In this document: positions 27,858 through 35,694 of the stretch, piece after piece
How positions within the stretch are numbered: position 1 is the stretch's first letter
How the letters are laid out: every line of letters starts with the position of its first letter
Source: Leeuwenhoekiella polynyae
GTDB lineage: Bacteria; Bacteroidota; Bacteroidia; Flavobacteriales; Flavobacteriaceae
Assembly: GCF_004104075.1 (NCBI RefSeq)
Contig: NZ_QOVK01000014.1
Location: forward strand, 38,994-102,993
DNA: 64,000 bases
Direction of reading: 5' to 3'
Notes under the pieces: model-generated
Database searches by the model: none
What the model saw: only the letters and a program-made list of their open reading frames with translations
What the model was told of the DNA's origin: nothing
Position numbers and translations under genes: made by a program

Positions 27858-28739
27858 ATGAACTTAAATTTACGATTTCTTACTGGTGCGCTTTTTATGC
27901 TGCCAGTTCTGATGCTTGCTCAGAGTCCGGTAAGCGGCTTTATGAAAACTAAAGGAGATGGGAGTATAACGGCTTCTTTTTCTTCTGAAAAATATGATGA
28001 AGTATTTCTTGTACCTCAAAAGGTAGATGGAGTACCGGTTTTTAATGAAGTTAAAACAACAAGTTACTCGCTTTATGCTGAGTATGGAATTTCAGATAAT
28101 TTCAATTTAGTATTTAATCTTCCTTATATCAAGTCTGAAGGACAAGCTATACCAGAAACCTTAGAAAATACAGGTTATGAGAATGAGCGTAAAGGTTTGC
28201 AGGATGTTAGTATTTACGGGAAGTACCGTTTTGCTTCTAAAGCAACTCCTAACGGAATGATAGACTTTATCGCTGCTGCAGGTATTGAAACACCTTTGGG
28301 TGATTATCGTGTAGACGAAGCACTACAATCTATTATAGCAATAGGTAATCGCTCTACAGATATTACAGGTCTTGCGATTGCATCTTACAAACACAATAAT
28401 GGTATTTTTATTACGGGACAAATTGGTTACAGCTTACGCAGTAACAGCGTTCCTAATGCTTTGTTGAGTGAAGTTAAATTGGGCTATGCTGCTTCAAAAT
28501 TTTACTTAGAAGGGTATGTGGCAAACCAGTTATCAGATGATAGTGGGGTTGATATTTTAGGAGAAGGCTTTAATGGATTCTTTCCTGCAACGCGGGTGAA
28601 CTATACACGCTTAGGCTTTAATGCATACGTTCCGGTATGTAAGAGTGTAGGCCTTTCTGGAGGATATTCTAACTATATCGAAGGTCGTAACCTGGGAGAT
28701 GCAGATGGTTTTAACTGGGGGGTGACGTATTCATTCTAA
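27858..28739 (+). CDS. outer membrane beta-barrel protein, transporter-like
   Basis: 293 residues from the ATG at 27858, with signal peptide MNLNLRFLTGALFMLPVLMLAQ; an ATG at 27816 adds 14 polar residues and is rejected. The rest alternates short hydrophobic strands (SLYAEYGISDNFNLVFNLPY, GIFITGQIGYSLRS, FYLEGYVANQLSD, RLGFNAYVPVCKSVGLSGGY) and ends in VTYSF with a terminal Phe, as in outer-membrane barrels assembled by BamA. It resembles the broad group of barrels annotated as transporters of the phenol-degradation MetA type. It is followed after 37 bases by a fasciclin lipoprotein, so the two may act together at the cell surface. Confidence 0.75.
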   Translation: MNLNLRFLTGALFMLPVLMLAQSPVSGFMKTKGDGSITASFSSEKYDEVFLVPQKVDGVPVFNEVKTTSYSLYAEYGISDNFNLVFNLPYIKSEGQAIPETLENTGYENERKGLQDVSIYGKYRFASKATPNGMIDFIAAAGIETPLGDYRVDEALQSIIAIGNRSTDITGLAIASYKHNNGIFITGQIGYSLRSNSVPNALLSEVKLGYAASKFYLEGYVANQLSDDSGVDILGEGFNGFFPATRVNYTRLGFNAYVPVCKSVGLSGGYSNYIEGRNLGDADGFNWGVTYSF

Positions 28740-28776
28740 AAATCAAAAATTTCAATAACTACATAAAAAAGATATT

Positions 28777-29793
28777 ATGAAAAATATATACAAATATACC
28801 GGTGTCGCACTGGCCTGTTTAGGTGCTGTTTTAAACACATCTTGTGAAACCGATAGTGCTTACGAAGATGAGCCTGCATCTATTGCAGCAATTGCTGTGG
28901 CTAATCCTGATTTTAGCACTTTAGAAACTGCTGCTGTATTAGGAGATGTAGCTGTAACCTTGAGTAACAGTAACTCTAATGATGCTTCTGGCGACTTTAC
29001 AGTTTTTGCTCCTACAAATGCAGCATTTGCACGTTTGGGTCTTGAGGAGTCAACATTAGGCGCTTTGCAACAACCTTTTTTGAAAAGTACATTGCTGTAT
29101 CACGTTTCTAACGGTAATTTGCTTGCAAATTCTATTACAGATGGAGTAACTGCGCCTTCACTTTTAGGTCCAACACGTCGTTTTATTGAACGCGACGGAG
29201 CTATATATATTAACGGTTCTGAGATTTTAGCTACAGACATATCAGCTTCAAATGGAACCGTACACGTGATTGACAAAGTGATGATTGCATCAGGAGCAGA
29301 TGTAGTACAAACAGCTTTGGCATTAAATGATGCAAACGTATTTAAAAACCCGGAGCTTACATTTTTAGTGGCGGCTGTAGTTTATGCTGATTTAGCAGGT
29401 GCTTTGAGCAATCCTGATGCTAGTTTTACGGTTTTTGCTCCTACAGATGCAGCTTTTAAAGCTGTTTTAGAAGCTGTACTTGGTGATGATTATACTGGTA
29501 CTACAGATGATATAGCAAAATTAGATATGGTTTTAGGTGCTGGTACAGTACAAGCAATTTTATTAAATCATGTTTTTGCAGATTTTTCTGCCGGTAAATT
29601 TACTTCAGAATTAAATGCAGGTACTTATGATGCATTAGGATCAGATGATATAACTCTAGGAGTATTTACAGATGGTGTGCTTAGTGTAAGCGGTTCTGGT
29701 AATGCTGCACCTGCAAATATGGTGATTCCAGATGTGCAAACTACAAATGGTATTGTACACGTAATTGATCAGATGTTATTACCTATACTTTAA
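28777..29793 (+). CDS. lipoprotein with two fasciclin (FAS1) domains
   Basis: 338 residues. The lipoprotein signal ends in LGAVLNTSC (Cys23). Two FAS1 domains follow: about residues 40-170 (DFTVFAPTNAAFARLG, then GTVHVIDKVMI) and about 175-338 (SFTVFAPTDAAFKAVLE, then NGIVHVIDQMLLPIL). Both carry the H1 (TVFAPT) and H2 (VHVID) signatures of the family. FAS1 proteins mediate adhesion in many organisms and are common surface lipoproteins in Bacteroidota. It is cotranscribed with the barrel gene ahead and ends at an intrinsic terminator. Confidence 0.93.
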   Translation: MKNIYKYTGVALACLGAVLNTSCETDSAYEDEPASIAAIAVANPDFSTLETAAVLGDVAVTLSNSNSNDASGDFTVFAPTNAAFARLGLEESTLGALQQPFLKSTLLYHVSNGNLLANSITDGVTAPSLLGPTRRFIERDGAIYINGSEILATDISASNGTVHVIDKVMIASGADVVQTALALNDANVFKNPELTFLVAAVVYADLAGALSNPDASFTVFAPTDAAFKAVLEAVLGDDYTGTTDDIAKLDMVLGAGTVQAILLNHVFADFSAGKFTSELNAGTYDALGSDDITLGVFTDGVLSVSGSGNAAPANMVIPDVQTTNGIVHVIDQMLLPIL

Positions 29794-29865
29794 AATTCTA
29801 GAACGGAATGGTTGTCATTTCGTAAATAATGCAAATACCGTTTGATTATTAGATTTGTTATTAAG

Positions 29866-29895
29866 AGGTGCAGGTTGAGATTTGCACCTTTTTTC
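29866..29895 (+). terminator. intrinsic terminator after the fasciclin gene
   Basis: AGGTGCA (29866-29872), loop of ten bases, TGCACCT (29883-29889) and a run of T's to 29894. It follows the fasciclin stop by 73 bases. Confidence 0.85.
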
Positions 29896-30196
29896 ATTTA
29901 TGTAATTAGAGTTTTAGTTGATATGTGCATTAGACTTGCTGAAAGAGTATTCGAATAATAGAAGGGAATTTAGACTTAGCTGAGGTTTAAGTGGTTTTTT
30001 AATTAATGAATCTGAAAATCAAATATTTAACATTTTTTTTCAAAACCGAATGTGAACAAGCTTCGTATGTATTTATAATTAATGCATTAAGAAATGTACC
30101 AATCATAGTGATCTTAAAAAATAATTCATGTTGTATTGATTAGCCTTAATATTAAAATATAAAAGAGATTGTTTGTTTGTTATATGATTTGTTCAA

Positions 30197-30229
30197 AAGA
30201 CGGAAGTGGAGACTTCCGTCTTTTTTTAT
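30197..30229. terminator. strong hairpin with T-run, best on plus strand
   Basis: AAGACGGAAGT (30197-30207), loop GGAG, ACTTCCGTCTT (30212-30222), followed by more T's to 30227. On the plus strand this is a canonical terminator although no gene precedes it closely. On the minus strand it follows the ferredoxin gene stop by about 31 bases and has a short TTTT, so it can also serve that gene. Confidence 0.8.
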
Positions 30230-30259
30230 TTATGAATCTAAACCTATACTGAAGAGTTT

Positions 30260-31849
30260 CTAGTTTTGATTCAAATAATCCATAAGGTCTACATCATTAC
30301 CAAGCAATACTTCACGGCTGTTGATGCGATTATCTGTAGCAGCATTTTCTAATTTTAAAACGCCACGCGGGCAAACTGCAGAGCAAATACCACAACCTAC
30401 ACAACTTGCACGTACAATATTTTCGCCTTTCTGCGCATAAGCACGTACATCAATTCCCATTTCGCAATAGGAAGAACAGTTACCACAAGAAATGCACTGT
30501 CCGCCATTTGTCGTGATTCTAAATTTTGAAAAAAGTCTTTGCTGAAGGCCTAAAATTGCAGCCATTGGGCAGCCAAAACGGCACCACACACGATTGCCGA
30601 AAATAGGGTAGAAGCCTGTACCGATTACTCCACTAAAAATACTACCGATTAGAAAACCATAACTTGTACGCAAGGTTTCTGCCGGGATTAAAAAGAGTGT
30701 ACTTCCGCTGGTATAATGAATACCTATTAAGGCTAAAACAATCACTAAATACCCAAAAGCGCCATAACGCGCATCTTTTTGTAACTCTTCTTTTTTAAAA
30801 ATCCATATTGCAGTAAAAAGGAGCGTTAAAAAAACACCCACGCCAATTAGAAAAATATCTTTAGTGAGCCAGTATTTATCAGGATCGTAACCCAGATATG
30901 TAGAAATTACAGCTGTTGTCATCACTACCACAAAAACCAAAACACTGTGTACAACCCAGCGTTCCACCTTCCATGCAAATTCGCTCTTATCACTAAGATG
31001 TCTAAACGAATCACCGGCAGTTTCTGCGAGTCCGCCACAGCCGCAAACCCAACTGCAATACCAGCGTTTACCGTATTTGTAAGTGAGTATAGGCGTAATT
31101 ACAAAAATTGAAGCAATACCAAATAGTAATAATGCCAACCCGATTTCACCTGCTGAAATAAAATCATCTACGCGGTACTGCTCAAAATTATAATAATTGA
31201 GCGGCCAAACATTTTTTATGTCGTAATACGGAAGACTGAAATCATCAGAATTTAAACGCGCCATAAATTCTGGAATCAAAAAAGCAAAAGCTGTCTGAAA
31301 AAACATAACGCTTATTGTTCGCAAGCGCTCGTAACGGTTGTGGCGGTACTTCCATAGAAATTTAATACCAAAACCTAAAATAGCAATGGTGTATAAAGTC
31401 CCGTAAACAAACCATTGGCTGGCTGGGTTTCCACTTAGAATTTTACTCAAAGGATCAAAAAGTGCAATGAGACCAGTGTTTTCTCCTTCTGCACTAAGAC
31501 CTAGCAGATCAGCTTTAAAATAAAGAACAATGTAAAACCCGGTTAGAGCAAGGCCAGCAACCCAGGCCAAAAAACCGCGACTGGAAATAGATTTAAACCA
31601 GACGCCATCATTTTTAATCCCCTCTTGTTTGTCAGCATAGGCTCCGTAGGAAAAAAGAAGAATCCCACCAAAAATTGAAACAAGCGAGAGTGTAAGCCAC
31701 AATGTTTTGTTAAGCAAATTAATGTTGAATAAAGCGAGTAATAAAATGATGAGACCGCCCACACCAATTGCTGTACCTATTTTCTGAATGCTGTTTATAG
31801 AAGCTGGTGGCTGACCGGTAAGCGATAGATCTCGTTGTATGCTGCTCAT
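30260..31849 (-). CDS. polytopic 4Fe-4S ferredoxin, NapH/CcoG-like
   Basis: 529 residues with about ten membrane helices. Conserved cysteine signatures are WYCSWVCGCGG (about 263-273), WCRFGCPMA (about 428-436), and two C-terminal [4Fe-4S] motifs, CISCGNCSSYCEMG (about 455-468) and CVGCGICSAVCPRG (about 487-500). The combination belongs to the NapH/NosR/CcoG membrane electron-transfer group; the fused extra N-terminal membrane part makes it longer than NapH. It lies 2 bases after an FAD oxidoreductase gene, so a two-gene unit moving electrons from NAD(P)H or a flavin through Fe-S centres across the membrane is a reasonable inference. The partner acceptor is not visible. Confidence 0.85.
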   Translation of the reverse strand: MSSIQRDLSLTGQPPASINSIQKIGTAIGVGGLIILLLALFNINLLNKTLWLTLSLVSIFGGILLFSYGAYADKQEGIKNDGVWFKSISSRGFLAWVAGLALTGFYIVLYFKADLLGLSAEGENTGLIALFDPLSKILSGNPASQWFVYGTLYTIAILGFGIKFLWKYRHNRYERLRTISVMFFQTAFAFLIPEFMARLNSDDFSLPYYDIKNVWPLNYYNFEQYRVDDFISAGEIGLALLLFGIASIFVITPILTYKYGKRWYCSWVCGCGGLAETAGDSFRHLSDKSEFAWKVERWVVHSVLVFVVVMTTAVISTYLGYDPDKYWLTKDIFLIGVGVFLTLLFTAIWIFKKEELQKDARYGAFGYLVIVLALIGIHYTSGSTLFLIPAETLRTSYGFLIGSIFSGVIGTGFYPIFGNRVWCRFGCPMAAILGLQQRLFSKFRITTNGGQCISCGNCSSYCEMGIDVRAYAQKGENIVRASCVGCGICSAVCPRGVLKLENAATDNRINSREVLLGNDVDLMDYLNQN

Positions 31850-31851
31850 AG

Positions 31852-33153
31852 TTATGCTGTTTGTTTTGAAGCGTTGTAAGTAGCTTGTATCTGTGATTCA
31901 TATTTTTTGTAAAATTCGGGATCAAAATTAGCCTGACTTAAATGCTGTAGCACATATTCAACAGACTTATGTTCATTGAGCCAGCGGTCTAAAACTTCGT
32001 GGCGCATTCTGATCCCAAAGGTGTTAATCCCTAAAAATTGTAAGGATTCTTTGTGAAAGGCGATTGTGATACATTTTGTATTGTCAGGATGTTTCCAATG
32101 AAAATGTTGCTCGTAGTCTTTTTTATTTTTGGTACTGAAGACCCAGCCATACGTTTGATATTCGATATCAAAAAATTTAGCGCTATTAAACCAGTTTCCA
32201 GGATTGTATTCAAAGGGTGTTCCGCAGATGGTTTGAGCTACTGTTTCTCCCATCATACGGCCGGTATACCATACCGCTTCAATCGGTTTGCGCAAGCCTA
32301 TGGCTTCACGCTGTTGTGCACAGTCGCCAATGCCATAAACATTTTTTACATTGGTTTCAAGCAATCTATTTACGAGTATTCCTTTATCGGTTTCTATACC
32401 GCTGTCTTTCAGAAAGTCGATTTTTGGTTTTACTCCGGTGGTGATGCCAACTAAATTACATGGAATTTCTTCTCCTTTTTTTGTAATTATAGCTTGTACA
32501 TTTCCGGTGCCGTTGTCTATAATTTTATCGAGTTCTTCTTCGTGACGAAGGTCAATACCATGACTTAAAATATGTTCAGAAATCAATTGAGCTTCGGCAT
32601 CAGGCAAAACACCAGACCAGAACCCTTTTTCTCGCACCAGGAGGGTCACATCAATTTTACGAGTGTGAAGCATTTCAGCTAATTCAACACCTATAAGTCC
32701 GCCGCCAACAATCACGGCTTTTGGGCAAACCTCATTATTGGGTGCGTTATGCTCTAACAATTCCAGATCCTGTTTAGAGACCAAACCCTGAACACCTTTA
32801 AGATCCTGACATTCCCAGCCGTATTTTGCAGGAATAGAACCGGTAGCTAAAATAAGTGTGTCGTACTTTAGTTTTTGACCATCTGCTAAATGAAGTATTT
32901 GCTCTTGAGGATTTATTTTTTCAACATAAGCCTGTATTAAATCAATTCGGTTTTTAGCCCAGAATTTGTCTTCATACGGTTTGAGATCTTTCCAGCGCAT
33001 ATGGCCCATATACACATACATTAATGCCGTACGCGAGAAAAAATGCTCACTTTCGGCAGAAATAAGGGTTATTTTTTTATCAGAATTTTTGCGGATGTGA
33101 CGCGCAGCCGTAACTCCTGCTATACCATTACCCACAATAACCACATGCTCCAT
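31852..33153 (-). CDS. NAD(P)/FAD-dependent oxidoreductase, NirB-N/rubredoxin-reductase-like
   Basis: 433 residues of the class II pyridine nucleotide-disulfide oxidoreductase fold. FAD motif VVIVGNGIAGVTAARHI at residues 4-20, LILATGSIPAKYG near 105-117, NAD motif AVIVGGGLIGVELAEML near 150-166, and the FAD-closing motif NVYGIGDCAQQREAIG near 268-283. No redox-active CxxC is present, so it resembles ferredoxin/rubredoxin reductases and the N-terminal half of NirB. A C-terminal part of about 90 residues carries no motif I recognise. It is the first gene of a pair with the membrane ferredoxin and probably feeds electrons to it. Confidence 0.88.
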   Translation of the reverse strand: MEHVVIVGNGIAGVTAARHIRKNSDKKITLISAESEHFFSRTALMYVYMGHMRWKDLKPYEDKFWAKNRIDLIQAYVEKINPQEQILHLADGQKLKYDTLILATGSIPAKYGWECQDLKGVQGLVSKQDLELLEHNAPNNEVCPKAVIVGGGLIGVELAEMLHTRKIDVTLLVREKGFWSGVLPDAEAQLISEHILSHGIDLRHEEELDKIIDNGTGNVQAIITKKGEEIPCNLVGITTGVKPKIDFLKDSGIETDKGILVNRLLETNVKNVYGIGDCAQQREAIGLRKPIEAVWYTGRMMGETVAQTICGTPFEYNPGNWFNSAKFFDIEYQTYGWVFSTKNKKDYEQHFHWKHPDNTKCITIAFHKESLQFLGINTFGIRMRHEVLDRWLNEHKSVEYVLQHLSQANFDPEFYKKYESQIQATYNASKQTA

Positions 33154-33264
33154 ATCTTTAGCTGTTGAGAATACTTACAAGATAAGAACTTAGCAAGCTC
33201 TTAAAATCTTTTTAACTGCATTTTTAGACGAAAGAAAACACAAGAGCTATCTAAAAATTTCCAG

Positions 33265-33272
33265 TATTTTTA
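33265..33272 (+). promoter_or_regulatory. weak -7 element TATTTTTA
   Basis: TATTTTTA differs from TAnnTTTG at the last base and ends 5 bases before the ATG at 33278, the same close spacing as at 8731 and 10566. Support is positional only. Confidence 0.3.
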
Positions 33273-33277
33273 GCGTG

Positions 33278-34303
33278 ATGAGAATAGATATTCGTTTTTT
33301 ACTTGTTTTAGTTGTTGCCATTTGCATTACAGCTTGCTCTGCAACACCCGTTGCCGGGCAAAAGATTAATGGGGTTAGTTTTGTTTCGTCAAAAGATACC
33401 TTGACGCAATCACATATAGACCCTATTCTTAATGTAGGTGCAAGTCACGCAGCGGTTATGCCGTTTGCTTTTGTGCGTGATAAAAATAATCCTGAGCTGC
33501 AATTCAATTCAGAAAGACAGTGGTTTGGTGAGCGATATACCGGTGTGAAACAATATGTCGAAGCTTTGCATCAGAATGATATTAAGGTGATGATAAAACC
33601 GCATATCTGGATTTGGCGTGGTGTATTTACAGGCGATATGAAAATGGACTCTGAAGCAGACTGGGAGCTTTTTGAAAAAAGTTATGAAGACTACATTTTG
33701 CTATATGCAACATTAGCCGAAGAAACTCACGCAGAATTGTTTTGCATAGGAACCGAACTTTATAATTTCACAAAAGAGCGTCCTGAGTTTTGGGCTTCTT
33801 TAATTGAAAAAGTACGCCATGTTTTTTCAGGTAAGTTGACGTATGCAGAAAATTGGGATAAAGTTGGTGAAGTAACATTTTGGAGTGACTTAGATTTTAT
33901 AGGTGCTGACGCTTATTTTCCGGTTACTGATGAGGCTACACCCAGAACAGCTAAAGCAAAAGAAGGCTGGGAGCCGCATAAAAAATTGCTGGTATCGCTT
34001 TCGCAGAGGTATAGTAAACCCATCTTATTTACCGAGTTTGGATACCGAAGTGCAGATTATGCGGGAAAAGAACCTTGGGTAAGCGATCGTCATGACGGGA
34101 AAATGAATGCTAAAGCTCAGGCTAATTTATACGAAGCGGTATTTGAAACGTTTTGGGACGAAGAGTGGTTTGCAGGCGGTTTTGCATGGAAATGGTTTCA
34201 CAATCACGACCGCGCTATACAGGAAGAAAACAACCGTTTTACTCCGCAGGGAAAAGAAGCAGAACAGATTTTAAAAAAGTGGTATAAAAGAGATGTTAAA
34301 TAA
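33278..34303 (+). CDS. GH113-like glycoside hydrolase, lipoprotein
   Basis: The ATG at 33278 gives 341 residues; a GTG one codon upstream is possible. Lipoprotein signal ends in VVAICITAC (Cys20). The TIM-barrel shows KVMIKPHIWIWRG, FCIGTELYNF with Glu160 as probable acid/base, DFIGADAYFPV, PILFTEFGYRS with Glu253 as probable nucleophile, and GGFAWKWF near the end. This set is that of the clan GH-A family 113 beta-mannanase-like enzymes. Substrate in this organism is uncertain; a beta-mannan or mannose-containing exopolysaccharide would fit. It is monocistronic and divergent from the oxidoreductase. Confidence 0.82.
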   Translation: MRIDIRFLLVLVVAICITACSATPVAGQKINGVSFVSSKDTLTQSHIDPILNVGASHAAVMPFAFVRDKNNPELQFNSERQWFGERYTGVKQYVEALHQNDIKVMIKPHIWIWRGVFTGDMKMDSEADWELFEKSYEDYILLYATLAEETHAELFCIGTELYNFTKERPEFWASLIEKVRHVFSGKLTYAENWDKVGEVTFWSDLDFIGADAYFPVTDEATPRTAKAKEGWEPHKKLLVSLSQRYSKPILFTEFGYRSADYAGKEPWVSDRHDGKMNAKAQANLYEAVFETFWDEEWFAGGFAWKWFHNHDRAIQEENNRFTPQGKEAEQILKKWYKRDVK

Positions 34304-34400
34304 CCGCTTTAAGTGTCAAACTCTTGCCAATTGATATTTGTTTAAGAGCTTGATTTTGTGATTAGTTCTAGTTTAGCATAACTAACTAAAAATTCTAATT

Positions 34401-34559
34401 ATGTCAATTCTTACAATAATAATTTCTATTCTTTTACCACCACTAGGTGTTGCAATGGCAAAAGGTATTGGTAAAGATTTTGTTATCAATGTGATTCTTA
34501 CTTTACTAGGCTGGTTGCCGGGAGTAATTCACGCATTTTATGTGAATAGCAGAGGCTAA
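34401..34559 (+). CDS. PMP3/YqaE family small membrane protein
   Basis: A 52-residue protein, MSILTIIISILLPPLGVAMA followed by KGIGKDFVINVILTLLGWLPG and a C-terminal IHAFYVNSRG. The two membrane helices with PPLGV and the LGWLPGVIHAFY ending are the full signature of the PMP3/YqaE/UPF0057 family, which modulates membrane potential and salt or stress tolerance. It is too short to be called by length-filtered gene finders. A hairpin with a T-run follows 23 bases after the stop. Confidence 0.92.
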   Translation: MSILTIIISILLPPLGVAMAKGIGKDFVINVILTLLGWLPGVIHAFYVNSRG

Positions 34560-34582
34560 GTCTAAAAATAATACGAAGCATT

Positions 34583-34617
34583 GGGTTTTATAAGTATATT
34601 TATAAAACCCTTTTTTT
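34583..34617 (+). terminator. terminator hairpin abutting the next start codon
   Basis: GGGTTTTATA (34583-34592), loop AGTATATT, TATAAAACCC (34601-34610) and seven T's (34611-34617), immediately followed by the ATG of the VOC gene at 34618. It can end the PMP3 transcript. The loop region also contains TATATTTA, close to the -7 consensus, so promoter and terminator may overlap. Confidence 0.75.
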
Positions 34618-35142
34618 ATGCGTATTCTTTTTTCTGGATTAATCTTTTTTGCACTTTCGATACAGGCGTTATGCGCGCAAACAAATTTCAAGTCTGGAGC
34701 TTTAACTGCTGCTGTTATTTCTAGTAATAGTCAACAAACACTACATTTTTATAGAGATATTTTAGGCCTTAAAGATGCCGGCGCATTCACTATTGATGCA
34801 GCCTTTGCAGAACGTTTAGGCTTGTCAGCTGGTGTTCCTTTTGAAGTAACCGTGCTAAAGTTCACAGATTCGCCAGATTCTTCACAACTTAAAATCGTAT
34901 CGTTTGAAGAAGAGGAGGACCTTAATGTTGAAGAAGTGAAAACCAGTATTCAGGAGCAATTAGGTTTGCAATATTTAACCCTTCAAGTCTATTCTTTAGA
35001 TCCCATTATAGCGCGTCTAAAAAAAGAAGGCATTTTGCCGGAAGCAGAAACGCCTATTGATCTTGGTAATGGTAGCTTTCTGATTTTGTTGAAAGATCCT
35101 GATGGTGTTTTTGTTGAGGTTATAGGAAGTTTAACCCTGTAA
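34618..35142 (+). CDS. secreted VOC/glyoxalase-fold protein
   Basis: 174 residues with a signal peptide (MRILFSGLIFFALSIQALCA, then QTNF). The mature part is a two-module VOC fold: LTAAVISSNSQQTLHFYRDILGL (first strand plus helix) and LLKDPDGVFVEVIGS at the end, where the DPDGxxxE pattern gives the family's metal-ligand Glu. Most VOC proteins are cytoplasmic, so a signal peptide is unusual. The reaction is not predictable: glyoxalase, dioxygenase or simply ligand binding. The ATG lies directly after a terminator T-run. Confidence 0.82.
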   Translation: MRILFSGLIFFALSIQALCAQTNFKSGALTAAVISSNSQQTLHFYRDILGLKDAGAFTIDAAFAERLGLSAGVPFEVTVLKFTDSPDSSQLKIVSFEEEEDLNVEEVKTSIQEQLGLQYLTLQVYSLDPIIARLKKEGILPEAETPIDLGNGSFLILLKDPDGVFVEVIGSLTL

Positions 35143-35143
35143 T

Positions 35144-35578
35144 CTATCGGTTTTCTTGCATTTGTTTTTGATAGTCTTTTGCGATATCTATCTTTTGTTT
35201 TTCAGTAAAAACTTTTCCTGCTAATTGAAAAAAGCTGTGTTCTTCATCTTTCAGATGATGCTCTACTTTCTCACAAAGCTGTTTAGCATAAACTAACCAG
35301 GCAGGGGAATCCATCTCAGTATCATCAATCTTTTCTATAAGTTCATCCATTTCGTGATGTTCTGCAATGCCGTGACGCGCGTGTTCTTGCATCATATCGT
35401 TATGAATAAGTGGAGAATAAAACGTACGATCTTCTGCATCAGCATGAATCTCAAGCTCTTTCTTTAATTGTTCCCAAAGCAATTTACGGTCTTTGCTTTC
35501 TCCATAAGTAGAAGTTACAAGTTCGCAAAGCTGTCGCTGTTTATCATGATCTTTACGGATGGCTTCAAAAATATTCAT
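35144..35578 (-). CDS. hemerythrin-domain protein
   Basis: 144 residues, four-helix type. Potential di-iron ligands are in IRKDHDKQRQL (His11), EIHADAEDRTFYSPL (His48, Glu52-type), GIAEHHEMDELI (His pair) and VEHHLKDEEHSFF (His, His, Glu). This is the HHE cation-binding pattern used for oxygen, nitric oxide or iron-sulfur repair sensing. It is monocistronic; its stop is one base from the convergent VOC gene's stop. Confidence 0.88.
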   Translation of the reverse strand: MNIFEAIRKDHDKQRQLCELVTSTYGESKDRKLLWEQLKKELEIHADAEDRTFYSPLIHNDMMQEHARHGIAEHHEMDELIEKIDDTEMDSPAWLVYAKQLCEKVEHHLKDEEHSFFQLAGKVFTEKQKIDIAKDYQKQMQENR

Positions 35579-35694
35579 GGCGTAGTTTTTTAGATTTTTA
35601 TTGAAAATACACCGAAGCTTTTCAGCAGGCTATTAACAAAGTATCAATTCTTACAATTATTGATAATGCTTAATTCTTCTAAATGATATAAGGG

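Larger units (their letters stand above)
29794..30259. other. intergenic region with two terminators and no gene between
   Basis: 466 AT-rich bases. After the fasciclin terminator there are about 300 bases without a reading frame of note, and then a second strong hairpin-plus-T-run at 30197-30229 oriented for the plus strand. A small RNA ending at the second terminator is possible but I could not assign a convincing TAnnTTTG promoter to it. Confidence 0.5.

Noticed and set aside
32053..32454. Plus-strand reading frame of 133 codons inside the FAD oxidoreductase gene
   Set aside because: Antisense of a gene with all its cofactor motifs intact; composition is Phe/Ser-rich and no homologous motif is seen.
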